Program-made: the position numbers and the translations under genes
Shown here: positions 35,106 to 45,021 of the stretch, piece after piece
Layout of the letters: each line of letters starts with the position of its first letter
Position numbering within the stretch: the stretch's first letter is position 1
The notes under the pieces: model-generated
The model's database searches: none
Seen by the model: the letters and a program-made list of their open reading frames with translations, nothing else
Told to the model about the DNA's origin: nothing
DNA from: Alcaligenaceae bacterium
GTDB lineage: Bacteria > Pseudomonadota > Gammaproteobacteria > Burkholderiales > Burkholderiaceae_B
DNA length: 64,000 nt
NCBI GenBank assembly: GCA_013416445.1
Contig: JACCER010000005.1
Location: forward strand, 114,177 to 178,176
Direction: 5' to 3'

Positions 35106-35320
35106 AGTCGGGTGTGTCGGGGGCTGTGCAGGCGCCTTGCGCAAGCCGTTACGGTCAGCGCCATCGAGGAGGCAAGGCCGCGGCTGTCTGAGCCCGGCGC
35201 TTGTCGGACCACTGGTCCGACCGGGCGAGTTCCGCGGACGCCTCGATGGCGCTGATCGTAACGGGAACCCCGCCAGGGGCGCAGCGCGTGAAGCCGAAAC
35301 AGACCCCGACACACCCGACT
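35106..35320. repeat. 215-bp nested palindrome unrelated to the previous one
   Basis: Outer 17-base perfect arms (35106-35122 with 35304-35320), inner 23-base arms with one mismatch (35147-35169 with 35241-35263), and a central GTCGGACCA-C-TGGTCCGAC (35203-35221) all share an axis near 35212. It lies in the psd-ilvC gap 34571-35453, which holds no credible gene. Confidence 0.85.
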
Positions 35321-35396
35321 TTGCTAAAAAAACCAAACAACCACATCCCTAACTGCGCCTCAGCCCCCAAAACCTGCGCGTATCAGCAGCACCAAT

Positions 35397-35423
35397 ACAA
35401 AAAGCACCCCGGAGGGCGCTTTC
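35397..35423 (-). terminator. intrinsic terminator after ilvC
   Basis: On the minus strand GCGCCC/GGGGTGC form a short stem followed by TTTTTG, about 30 bases past the ilvC stop codon. Confidence 0.7.
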
Positions 35424-35453
35424 TGCTTGCACGAATGCGTATTAACGGATTGA

Positions 35454-36527
<1,074 letters not shown>

Positions 36528-36560
36528 TTATATCAGATTATTAAATCGGCTGCGCTGGAT

Positions 36561-36590
36561 GTCGGATTACGCTGCGCCAACCCGACCTAC
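36561..36590. repeat. dispersed GTCGGATTACGC-type inverted repeat, copy 6
   Basis: GTCGGATTACGCTGCGCCAA with right arm CCCGACCTAC, in the ilvH-ilvC gap. Confidence 0.7.
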
Positions 36591-36629
36591 AAACCACGGC
36601 ATTAATGCCGCGTTGTAATCCAACGCATA

Positions 36630-37121
36630 TTACAGCTTCAAAACGCGTTCGCCTCGGCCTATGCCCGAGACACCGGTACGCACCGTTTCCAGGATGGCGC
36701 TACGGTCAAGCGCGCCGATAAAGGCGGATATCTTTTCCTGGTTGCCGGTCAGTTCTATGGTGTAGACCTTGTCGGTGACATCAATGATGCGGCCACGGAA
36801 GATATCGGCCATGCGCTTCATTTCTTCGCGCTCTTTACCAGCCGCGCGCACCTTGATCAGCATGAGCTCGCGCTCGATGTGCGGGCCTTCAGACAAATCA
36901 ACCACTTTGACCACATCAACCAGGCGGTTCAGGTGCTTGGTGATTTGCTCGATGACGTCTTCAGAGCCATTGGTGACTATGGTCATGCGCGACAGCGTAG
37001 GATCTTCGGTTGGCGCTACCGTAAGAGTTTCAATGTTGTAGCCACGGGCCGAAAACAGGCCCACGACACGCGACAATGCACCCGGTTCGTTTTCCAGAAG
37101 GATAGAAATTACGTGTTTCAT
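36630..37121 (-). CDS. ilvH: acetolactate synthase small (regulatory) subunit
   Basis: A 163-residue regulatory subunit: N-terminal ACT domain (MKHVISILLENEPGALSRVVGLFSARGYNIETL) and a C-terminal ACT-like domain (YTIELTGNQEKISAFIGAL). It activates the large subunit and confers valine feedback inhibition. It starts 10 bases after the large-subunit stop codon. Confidence 0.97.
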   Translation of the reverse strand: MKHVISILLENEPGALSRVVGLFSARGYNIETLTVAPTEDPTLSRMTIVTNGSEDVIEQITKHLNRLVDVVKVVDLSEGPHIERELMLIKVRAAGKEREEMKRMADIFRGRIIDVTDKVYTIELTGNQEKISAFIGALDRSAILETVRTGVSGIGRGERVLKL

Positions 37122-37131
37122 GGGGATCTCC

Positions 37132-38853
37132 TTATAGGTCTTCGGAACCGAGCAGCATTTCAGTCAGGCCTTTACCCGCTTTCACCATAGGCCACACGTT
37201 TTCGGTTTGATCCGTAATGAAATCCATGAATACCAGCCTGTCTTTGTACTTGGTGAACGCTTCGCGGATGGCGGGTTCGACATCAGCGGGCTTATCGATA
37301 CGCATGCCGATATGGCCATAACTTTCGACCAGCTTGACGAAATCAGGCAAGGCGTCAACGTACGATTCGGAATAGCGCGAACCATATTCAATTTCTTGCC
37401 ACTGGCGCACCATGCCCAGATAACGGTTATTCAGGCAGAGCACCTTGGGTGTAAGGTGGTATTGCTTGCAGGTGGACAATTCCTGAATATTCATTTGTAT
37501 GGATGCTTCGCCCGTAATCACGGCGATCTGGCTATCGGGATTGGCCATTTGCACGCCCATGGCATAAGGTAAACCCACACCCATGGTGCCCAGGCCACCA
37601 GAGTTGATCCAGCGACGAGGCTCGTTGAAAGGATAATACTGAGCCGCCCACATTTGATGCTGGCCCACGTCGGAAGTGACGAAAGCCTCGCCGTGTGTGA
37701 TTTCCCACAACTTTTGCACCACAAATTGTGGCTTGATGAGCGTATCGGAGTTTTCGTAGACCAGGCACTGTTTACCGCGCCAGGTATTGATTTGCTGCCA
37801 CCATTTATCCAGCGCTGCCTTGTTGGGCTGGGTTTCGGCCGCAGCCTGCGCGTACAACGTATTCAGTTCTTGCAGTACGTCTTTGACATTGCCGACTATG
37901 GGCACATCGACACGTACGCGCTTGGATATGGACGATGGATCGATGTCGATATGTATGATTTTGCGTGGATTTTGCGCAAAATGCTTGGGATTGCCAATAA
38001 CCCGGTCGTCGAAACGCGCCCCCACAGCAATAAGGACATCGCAGTTCTGCATGGCCATATTGGCTTCGTAAGTACCGTGCATGCCAGGCATGCCCACGAA
38101 CTTGTCGTCGCTGGCTGGGAAGGCGCCCAGGCCCATTAGGGTGTTGGTGCAAGGTGCGCCAACCAACTCCACCAATTGACGCAATTCGGCGGAGGCATTG
38201 GACAACACCACGCCGCCACCGGAATAAATCATGGGGCGTTCGGCGGAAAGCAGCATTTGCACGGCTTTCTTGATTTGCCCTTGATGCCCCTTGACCACCG
38301 GCGCATACGAGCGCATTTTGACTTCTGAGCGCGGCGTCGCATACTTGCACATGGCAATGGTGATGTCTTTGGGGATATCGACAAGGACAGGGCCCGGACG
38401 ACCTGTGGTGGCGATGTAAAAGGCGCGGCGCATGGTTTCGGCCAGGTCTTTGATATCGCGCACCAGAAAGTTATGCTTGACGCACGGGCGCGTAATGCCA
38501 ACCGTGTCGCATTCCTGGAATGCATCTTCGCCTATGGCATGGGTGGGCACCTGACCACTGATGATCACCATGGGAATGGAGTCCATGTAGGCAGTGGCGA
38601 TACCCGTAACGGCATTGGTCAGGCCCGGACCGCTGGTGACCAGCGCAACGCCCACTTTATTGGACGAGCGTGAATAGGCATCGGCGGCATGCACGGCGGC
38701 TTGCTCGTGACGCACTAGTATGTGCTGAAAGCTGTCTTGTTTGTAAATTGCGTCGTAGATGTAGAGTACTGCGCCGCCGGGGTAACCAAACACGTGTTCA
38801 ACACCTTGTTCGGCCAGGCAACGCACGACGATATCGGCGCCATTGAGTTCCAT
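37132..38853 (-). CDS. ilvI: acetolactate synthase large (catalytic) subunit
   Basis: A 573-residue ThDP- and FAD-dependent enzyme. The start at 38853 (MELNGADIVVRCL) has AAAGGAA upstream. Visible are the catalytic Glu region GYPGGAVLYIYD and VRHEQAAVHAADAY, and TSGPGLTNAVTGIATAYMDSIP. The diphosphate motif reads TGEASIQMNIQELST ... LNNRYLGMVRQWQ, i.e. GEA where the textbook motif is GDG; related betaproteobacterial enzymes also have Glu here as far as I recall. It catalyses the first common step to valine, leucine and isoleucine. Confidence 0.96.
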   Translation of the reverse strand: MELNGADIVVRCLAEQGVEHVFGYPGGAVLYIYDAIYKQDSFQHILVRHEQAAVHAADAYSRSSNKVGVALVTSGPGLTNAVTGIATAYMDSIPMVIISGQVPTHAIGEDAFQECDTVGITRPCVKHNFLVRDIKDLAETMRRAFYIATTGRPGPVLVDIPKDITIAMCKYATPRSEVKMRSYAPVVKGHQGQIKKAVQMLLSAERPMIYSGGGVVLSNASAELRQLVELVGAPCTNTLMGLGAFPASDDKFVGMPGMHGTYEANMAMQNCDVLIAVGARFDDRVIGNPKHFAQNPRKIIHIDIDPSSISKRVRVDVPIVGNVKDVLQELNTLYAQAAAETQPNKAALDKWWQQINTWRGKQCLVYENSDTLIKPQFVVQKLWEITHGEAFVTSDVGQHQMWAAQYYPFNEPRRWINSGGLGTMGVGLPYAMGVQMANPDSQIAVITGEASIQMNIQELSTCKQYHLTPKVLCLNNRYLGMVRQWQEIEYGSRYSESYVDALPDFVKLVESYGHIGMRIDKPADVEPAIREAFTKYKDRLVFMDFITDQTENVWPMVKAGKGLTEMLLGSEDL

Positions 38854-39202
38854 TATGTATTCCTTTCGTAACCGGTACTGAGATCCCGACTGATCAGTAA
38901 AGACCCGAGCTAAAACCGACTGCAGCAACATGACCTGGCGCTTTATGGCTCACGGAGCCATGCCACCCAGACACCTTGCCGAACCGACTTGCGCTCGTCG
39001 AAATACAGCACGAGCGTTCATGTGAACGCGGGAGGTAGAACGGAAGCTTTGGCAACACACGCTTGTGACGCGGCCAACAGCAAAAGTATTACAGGCACAA
39101 AAACCGGGCGGATAACCCGGACCGCAGTACCTTTTGCGGCCCGCCCTGGATAATTGGGCGAGACGACGCGATACTTTACCGCGTTGCAGCAATGTAGGCA
39201 AA
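38854..39202 (-). promoter_or_regulatory. 349-base leader/promoter region upstream of ilvI
   Basis: No credible gene is seen. It contains a perfect inverted repeat CGTTCATGTGAACG (39015-39028) and a CCGGG-CGGATAA-CCCGG hairpin (39104-39120). I see no obvious leader peptide rich in Leu, Val and Ile, so classical attenuation is not supported. Confidence 0.45.
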
Positions 39203-39895
39203 TCAGCTACGTGGATTCAGGTAACTACCCAGCACATCGCCCACAAATTCAGCATATTGGGTAACGCTCGTGCCCTGGTTACGGTATTTGCGCCGTTTCA
39301 GATACCAGTCTTGCATCATGGCTTTGCACAACGACGCCAGCAGATGGGCGTTGAGCCGGCGGAATACCCCAGCCGCCATGCCTTCTTCAATGATGTCGTA
39401 AATGATGCTTTCGATTTCCAGCTCAACCGCAATGGCCTCCTGTTTTTGCTTTTTGGGCAGGCTTTTGACCTCCATGAATGAAAAATAAAACCAGGGCTGC
39501 ATCAGTTCGCTAAGGTAGACATGCGCTTTTACCGCGGTAAGTAATTTGTCGCGTGGATCGGTGATGCCGTTGGTATAGGCCAGTATGGTGCGCCGGGCCA
39601 ACATAAAGCCGTGGCTTTGTATCAGGTAGATCAGGTCTTCCTTGTTTTTGATATAAGCGTACAAGCCGCCTATGCTGAAGCCCGAATCGGCGCACAAGTC
39701 GCGCAACGACATGGCATGAAAGCCCTTCGCATAGGTCAGGCGCAAGGTTGAGTCGATGATGCGCACCAAATTCTTTACGGCTACTTCTTCTTTTTTTATG
39801 CGGATCATATCGGTGTTCTGGCGATACAGTTCTCGACAGGTCTCGATTTTGGACAGGCTTAGTTGGATCTTGAACGACTCAAAGTCAGCAATCAT
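39203..39895 (-). CDS. TetR/AcrR family transcriptional regulator
   Basis: A 230-residue repressor-type protein. The helix-turn-helix (about residues 45-90: IIDSTLRLTYAKGFHAMSLRDLCADSGFSIGGLYAYIKNKEDLI) is clear, followed by an all-helical ligand domain. There is an unusual N-terminal extension of about 35 residues before the DNA-binding domain, so an internal start at MIRIKKEE is possible. It is divergent from the FUSC membrane gene, its likeliest target. Confidence 0.88.
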   Translation of the reverse strand: MIADFESFKIQLSLSKIETCRELYRQNTDMIRIKKEEVAVKNLVRIIDSTLRLTYAKGFHAMSLRDLCADSGFSIGGLYAYIKNKEDLIYLIQSHGFMLARRTILAYTNGITDPRDKLLTAVKAHVYLSELMQPWFYFSFMEVKSLPKKQKQEAIAVELEIESIIYDIIEEGMAAGVFRRLNAHLLASLCKAMMQDWYLKRRKYRNQGTSVTQYAEFVGDVLGSYLNPRS

Positions 39896-40080
39896 AGAGA
39901 TGCATGCCTTTTTAATTTTTGGACGGTGGGCGGTGGGTTATGTGTTGGTATGGGCCAAGACCACTTTATGCATCAAGCTGAATCTATCGCTCTCTATCGC
40001 TCATTTTTGTCTCCCGAGCCAAGAATAGAACGGCCGTTCGACCAAGTCAATGGGCGCGCCCGCCATTCTGACAAGAATGC

Positions 40081-42339
40081 ATGAGCAGGATTGCCTCTAT
40101 ACTTTCCACACCTATCAACAACGTGGTTATTTGCATGGCATCACGCATACCCCAGCTACAGCGCTTTTTCTACAGCCATTACTTTTTCGGTGGCCTGCGC
40201 CAGGCTATAGGGGTGATGCTGCCCGCCCTGCTTCTGGTGGGTGTATTCCAACTATACAGCGTGGGCATGATCGCAGCCATAGGCGCTGCCTGTGTAGCCA
40301 TCATCGATCAGCCAGGCGGGCCACGACGCTATGGCACCAACGGCATGCTGGGAGCCATTTTGCTGGGCTCCATCACCGCCGCCATTACCGGCATGGCCTC
40401 TTCGCATAGCGTCTTGATCTGGCTGGCGGTCCCTGCCTTGTGTTTCGTGTTTTCAATGTTTACCGTGTTTGGCAAGCAAGGCGGCCTGCTGGGCTTTGCT
40501 TGCCTGCTTATCATGACCCTGACCATGCGCACGCCGCTGGCTCCCCACGAAGTCATGATGCATACGCTTTATTCATTCTTGGGTGGGGTGTTCTACTTTA
40601 TATACAGTTTCCTGGTGCACCGGGTTCTGTGGCACAGGGAAGAGCAACAGGTACTGTCAGTGGCCCTGTTCGCCACGGCCGACTACATTTTTGCCCGATC
40701 ACAGTTTTACGACGTAAATGCCGATCTGGAAGCCAGCTACCGCAAGCTGATACATGCCCAGTCGACCATGACCGAGGCACAACAAGCGGCACGCGATACG
40801 GTCTTGCGCGAATTGCCGCGCGGGCACAAACGCGGCGACCGTCTGCGGGCCGAAGCACTGAACGTATTCATCGATATGGTGGCGTTGCTAGACAGCTTGC
40901 TGGCCACACATACCGACTACGCCACATTGCGACGCAGCGTACCCGACGGCGACGTGCTGATTTTCGCGCGCGACGCCTTGTACAAACTGGGCGTCAACCT
41001 GTCTTATATTGCGCTGAATATTGCACGTAACCGCAGCGTTAAAGAACGCAATAGCGTCAAGGCCGAATTGCGCGCCATCGAATACGAACTGCAAAAATAC
41101 CGCCAGGACGGTCTTGCAGAAAAGGAACCCGAGGTCTACGCACTGCTGGTGCAAGTGCTGCGCCGCTTGCGTAATGCTACGCGGCTGGTGGATCGCATGG
41201 CGGAACACACCCGCAGCACCAGTGACGCAGTATTGGTAGACATGCGCCTGGAGAAGGCACTGGATCGATTTCTGTCGCGGCGCGCCTGGCGCATAGGAAT
41301 GCTGACCAGCAACTTGCGCCTGGACTCATCGCACTTCAGGTATGCCGCGCGGGTCACAGCGGCCTCTCTGGTGGCAATGAGCATCACCACGGTAATAGCG
41401 CATACCAGCCTGAGTGAAGTCTTGCCAGGCTCGACCATGCATGGTTACTGGATCATCCTGACTCTGCTGGTAATCATGAAGCCCGGCTTCGCCCTGACCC
41501 GGCAACGCAATGGCTGGCGGCTGGCCGGCACCCTGATAGGCTGCGCGATTGCTCTTGTGCTGTTCAACGTAACCCATAGCCCGAACATTTATCTTATCGT
41601 GCTGGTAGCAGCCTCTGTGCTGGGCTACAGCCTCATACAGCTCAACTACATGATTGCTGCCGTATTCAATACAGTATTCGTGCTGCTGGTTTTTCACTTC
41701 CTGTCGCCCGCCACCAACATTGCCATAGGCGAGCGGCTGATCGATACCTTTATCGGCTGCGGCATTGCGCTGATGTGCAGCTATATTTTGCCTTGGTGGG
41801 AACACAATTACATGGGCTCACTGGCCAGTGCAGTGAAAAAGGCCAATCGTGAACTGCTCAACACTGGTTTGCATTACGCGGCGCTCACGCGTGAGCTGGC
41901 AGGGGCACGCGATGCCGGGGCAAGCCACAACGCCACCCTGGACGCCGACCAGCATGAAGCCGAAATGCGCTGGCGGCTGGCTAGAAAAAATGTCTATGTC
42001 GCTTTCAGCAACTACACTTCGGCGTTTTACCGCATGATGGACGAACCCATCAAGCGCCAGAAGAACGTACCAGAACTCAACAACCTGATGATCCAGTACC
42101 ACGTCCTGGCATCGCAAATCAGTGCCGCCATTCCCATCCTGGCCAGCCTGCAGACAGTGCCCGAGGGGATACAGAAATCGCTGGACGCAGTAGGCGCATA
42201 CCTGGACGACCGCGACGCCAACCCGCCGCTATCCATCGAGACCGAAGGCGAGCTAGCCACGCTGGCCTACCCATTACGGCAAATGGTCAAGGCTGCTCAG
42301 TTGATACGCCAGGAAATGCGCGGCGTGGCAGTGGCTTGA
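40081..42339 (+). CDS. FUSC family inner-membrane protein (YccS/AaeB-like)
   Basis: A 752-residue protein with the duplicated layout of the family: a first membrane cluster (about 40-175), a cytoplasmic helical region (about 180-430), a second membrane cluster (about 440-580) with the FUSC signature around GSTMHGYWIILTLLVIMKPGFALTRQRNGWRLAGTLIG, and a C-terminal helical region. Members include aromatic-acid efflux components; substrate here is unknown. An alternative start lies at 40135. The divergent TetR gene may control it. Confidence 0.88.
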   Translation: MSRIASILSTPINNVVICMASRIPQLQRFFYSHYFFGGLRQAIGVMLPALLLVGVFQLYSVGMIAAIGAACVAIIDQPGGPRRYGTNGMLGAILLGSITAAITGMASSHSVLIWLAVPALCFVFSMFTVFGKQGGLLGFACLLIMTLTMRTPLAPHEVMMHTLYSFLGGVFYFIYSFLVHRVLWHREEQQVLSVALFATADYIFARSQFYDVNADLEASYRKLIHAQSTMTEAQQAARDTVLRELPRGHKRGDRLRAEALNVFIDMVALLDSLLATHTDYATLRRSVPDGDVLIFARDALYKLGVNLSYIALNIARNRSVKERNSVKAELRAIEYELQKYRQDGLAEKEPEVYALLVQVLRRLRNATRLVDRMAEHTRSTSDAVLVDMRLEKALDRFLSRRAWRIGMLTSNLRLDSSHFRYAARVTAASLVAMSITTVIAHTSLSEVLPGSTMHGYWIILTLLVIMKPGFALTRQRNGWRLAGTLIGCAIALVLFNVTHSPNIYLIVLVAASVLGYSLIQLNYMIAAVFNTVFVLLVFHFLSPATNIAIGERLIDTFIGCGIALMCSYILPWWEHNYMGSLASAVKKANRELLNTGLHYAALTRELAGARDAGASHNATLDADQHEAEMRWRLARKNVYVAFSNYTSAFYRMMDEPIKRQKNVPELNNLMIQYHVLASQISAAIPILASLQTVPEGIQKSLDAVGAYLDDRDANPPLSIETEGELATLAYPLRQMVKAAQLIRQEMRGVAVA

Positions 42340-42341
42340 GC

Positions 42342-42374
42342 GTAGGCCAGATTAACGCAACGTAATCCGGCTAT
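42342..42374. repeat. degenerate GTCGGATTACGC-type repeat, copy 7
   Basis: GTAGGCCAGATTAACG and CGTAATCCGGCTAT form imperfect arms between the convergent FUSC and yaaA genes. Confidence 0.55.
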
Positions 42375-42379
42375 CGGCA

Positions 42380-43177
42380 TCACGCCGACGCTGCCCGCCT
42401 GAATACCAGCTTGTCAGGCGTTGAAACGGATGCTTCAAACCTGTAGCCTTCGCTATCAAAACTATGCAGCTTCGCCGGATTATTGATTTTGTGCTCGATC
42501 ACGTAACGTGCCATGAGGCCGCGCGCGCGTTTGGCATGAAAACTGATGATTTTCCAGGCATCGTTCTTGAAGTCCTGGAAAACGCATTGCACCACTCTGG
42601 CTTGCAGCGCCTTCCGATCTACCGATTTGAAATATTCTTCAGAAGCCAGATTCAACACGACGGGCTGGGCGATTCTTGCCTTGCCCTCTGCCAGCCGTTC
42701 AAAATGACGGTTCAGGTACTGGGCGATGTCGCCGCCCCAGAAGTCATACAGGTTTTTCCCCTTGCCGGTGAGCAAGCGTGTACCCATTTCCAGACGATAA
42801 GGCTGCATCAGGTCTAGTGGGCGCAGCACGCCATACAGGCCACTAAGCAAAGCCACATGGTCTTGCGCCCACTTCAGCTGGGCATCCGATAGGCTGCTGG
42901 CGTCCAGCCCCTCGTAGACATCGCCATTGAATGCCAATATGGCCTGGCGGGAATTAACCTGGCTGAACGTGGGTTCCCAGGCAGCATAGCGCTCGACATT
43001 CAGCTTGGCCAATGCCTCGCTGAGTTTCATCAACCCAGCAATTTCAGTTGCGGATTTTTTTTTAAGCACCGCTATCAGTTGGCTGGACTGCTCGACGAAC
43101 AAGGGCTGCGTATGCAGCGTGGTTCTAACTGAAGAGTCGTAATCCAGCTTTTTTGCCGGCGACAGTAACAACAACAT
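42380..43177 (-). CDS. yaaA: peroxide stress protein YaaA (DUF328)
   Basis: A 265-residue cytoplasmic protein matching YaaA end to end: MLLLLSPAKKLDYDS, AILAFNGDVYEGL, GLYGVLRPLDLMQPYRLEMGT, and the near C-terminal FHAKRARGLMARYVIEHKI. In E. coli YaaA lowers intracellular free iron and limits oxidative damage under peroxide stress. It is a single gene here. Confidence 0.95.
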   Translation of the reverse strand: MLLLLSPAKKLDYDSSVRTTLHTQPLFVEQSSQLIAVLKKKSATEIAGLMKLSEALAKLNVERYAAWEPTFSQVNSRQAILAFNGDVYEGLDASSLSDAQLKWAQDHVALLSGLYGVLRPLDLMQPYRLEMGTRLLTGKGKNLYDFWGGDIAQYLNRHFERLAEGKARIAQPVVLNLASEEYFKSVDRKALQARVVQCVFQDFKNDAWKIISFHAKRARGLMARYVIEHKINNPAKLHSFDSEGYRFEASVSTPDKLVFRRAASA

Positions 43178-43215
43178 TTCGCCTTTCCTTCTTGTTGATC
43201 AGTAAAGCAAACCGT

Positions 43216-43247
43216 AAGTCGGATGAACGTGAAGCGCGCAATCCGGC
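43216..43247. repeat. degenerate GTCGGATTACGC-type repeat, copy 8
   Basis: AAGTCGGATGAACG and CGCGCAATCCGGC arms in the gap between the hydroxybutyrate dehydrogenase and yaaA genes. Confidence 0.5.
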
Positions 43248-43283
43248 AAACAACGCCAAAAAACAGTGGGAACCCCCAACCTG

Positions 43284-44066
43284 CTACCTTGCCGTCCAAC
43301 CGCCATCCAGCGTCAGCGTGGTGCCCGTCATTTGGTCAGCTGCTTCGGATGCCAGGAATACCGCCGCGCCCCCCAACTGTTTGGGCGTGACAAACTGCAG
43401 CGATGGCTGTTTTTCAGTCAGCATTTCTATGGCGGCGTCTTCAACGCTGATGCCCGATTTTTGCGCCAATGCGTCGATTTGCTTTTCAACCAGGGGCGTG
43501 CGCACCCAACCCGGACAAATGGCATTGCAAGTGACACCATTGCCCGCATTTTCCAGCGCCGTCACCTTGGTCAGGCCAACCACCCCATGCTTGGCGGCGA
43601 TATAGGCTGACTTATTGACCGACCCAACCAGGCCATGCACCGACGCAATATTGATGATGCGGCCCCACCCCTGCTTTTTCATATAGGGCAACGCCGCTGC
43701 CGTACCATGAAACACTGCGGACAGATTCAGTGCGATGATTGCGTCCCAGCGATCTGTGGGGAAATCTTCGATCAGGTCGGTATGCTGGATGCCAGCGTTA
43801 TTGACAAGGATATCGATACCACCCAAAGCCTGAGCCGACGCACTGATGAAGTCACGCGTAGCGCCGGCCTGCATCAGGTCGGCATTGATATAGTAGGCCT
43901 TGATATCGAATTCGAGTTCCAGATTAACCCGCTCTTTTTCGATGGCGGCCGCATCGCCGAACCCGTTGATCACCACGTTGGCGCCATTGGAAGCCAATTC
44001 GCGAGCTATCGCCAGCCCAATACCGCTAGTCGAACCCGTAATGACCGCACGTTTTCCAGTAAGCAT
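43284..44066 (-). CDS. bdhA: 3-hydroxybutyrate dehydrogenase
   Basis: A 260-residue short-chain dehydrogenase that interconverts D-3-hydroxybutyrate and acetoacetate with NAD. The nucleotide site is VITGSTSGIGLAIARELASNGANVVINGF; the catalytic triad is Ser in NIASVHGL and Tyr-Lys in SAYIAAKHG; NNAGIQHTDLIEDFP and the ending TLTLDGGWTAR are those of the BdhA group. It is likely used in polyhydroxybutyrate turnover, although no other such gene is in the window. Confidence 0.93.
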   Translation of the reverse strand: MLTGKRAVITGSTSGIGLAIARELASNGANVVINGFGDAAAIEKERVNLELEFDIKAYYINADLMQAGATRDFISASAQALGGIDILVNNAGIQHTDLIEDFPTDRWDAIIALNLSAVFHGTAAALPYMKKQGWGRIINIASVHGLVGSVNKSAYIAAKHGVVGLTKVTALENAGNGVTCNAICPGWVRTPLVEKQIDALAQKSGISVEDAAIEMLTEKQPSLQFVTPKQLGGAAVFLASEAADQMTGTTLTLDGGWTAR

Positions 44067-44313
44067 ATTATTCCTTTGTCAGGTGAATCAAAATTAACGC
44101 AATGCTGCGGTATCAGTGTACCGTTCTATCCATAATGCAGTTGCGCCAGAGCCAGGAAAAGCCAGCAATTATGAGTTTTTTTATTTCCTTGCTAGAATAG
44201 CGGACTTGCCTGATATGCGTTCGAACCTCGACCAGTTCGAAGCAGGCTTTACAGGCAAGCAATATGGCAGTTGGCCGGGCAACCGCAAGACAGCATATTG
44301 ATCTCAGCAAAAA

Positions 44314-44403
44314 GGGCAGGTGGCAGAGTGGTCGAATGCGCTGGACTCGAAATCCAGTGTACGTTTAGGCGTACCGTGAGTTCGAATCTCACCCTGCCCG
44401 CCA
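44314..44403 (+). tRNA. tRNA-Ser (CGA)
   Basis: A 90-base class II tRNA: acceptor GGGCAGG/CCTGCCC, anticodon CGA in CTCGAAA, long variable arm, TTCGAAT T-loop and encoded CCA. Confidence 0.97.
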
Positions 44404-44431
44404 ATGAATACGCTGTTATTCAAAGATATGA

Positions 44432-44456
44432 AGCCACTAGAAATAGTGGCTTTTTT
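44432..44456 (+). terminator. intrinsic terminator after tRNA-Ser(CGA)
   Basis: GCCACTA and TAGTGGC with a GAAA loop, followed by six T residues, 29 bases after the tRNA. Confidence 0.92.
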
Positions 44457-44504
44457 ATTGCGTGGCGGAGAAGATTTTGTCCATTTTTGGAAATGATGCT
44501 GTTG

Positions 44505-44767
44505 GGCGTGCAATGGCCAGGCCCACGTCAGTTTTATTCTGGTGATCGGCGGATACGACATCGGCCTGGATTTTTGGGTACTTTACCGCGAAATCCTCGA
44601 CGGCCATCTGGGCAGCAACAGCGGAACCTTTTCCTGAAATATCGGTAATAAGTTACCGACATGTCTGCCAGCACACCTATTCTTGGTTTCAAGGTATCTT
44701 GGGCATGTGCGGACAACATGAATAACGCAACAGCACACCTCAACAACATGGTGACAATACGGCTCAT
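44505..44767 (-). pseudogene. broken ABC-transporter branched-chain-type substrate-binding protein gene
   Basis: The frame begins with a signal peptide (MSRIVTMLLRCAVALFMLSAHA) and the mature start LKPRIGVLADMSVTY. One frameshift at about 44650 is needed to continue with DISGKGSAVAAQMAVEDFAVKYPKIQADVVSADHQNKTDVGLAIAR, which is the conserved opening of Peripla_BP_6 receptors. Similarity stops at about 44505, so some 300 residues are missing. The gene is truncated just after the tRNA-Ser terminator. The remainder of 44404-45021 holds no gene. Confidence 0.75.
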
Positions 44768-45021
44768 GCAAGTCTTCTGGACCCTGGCCGCTTGCAGGCG
44801 AAGCCCGGCGTAGCCAGTTGATTGCTATCGTTTATTGTAGTCAAAATCGTGCCATTGATAGCAACGGCTAAAGCCTAGGGTAATCCCGTGCGGTGGCGCC
44901 AAAAGGTATGGGAGAGGGGAACGATTGATGTGAGTTTGCGGCATTCCATGATATCGTCGAAACCTCGCATGCCCATTTGTTCCCAAATGCGTCCCATCCG
45001 AACTCAAGAAAAACGTCAACT

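Noticed and set aside
34792..35370. Several overlapping open frames on both strands between psd and ilvC
   Set aside because: They coincide with the two palindromes; symmetric GC-rich sequence gives mirrored open frames. None has a ribosome-binding site or recognisable protein sequence.
38854..39202. Classical branched-chain attenuator before ilvI
   Set aside because: No short leader frame rich in Leu, Val or Ile codons was found, and no terminator with a T tract lies near the start codon.
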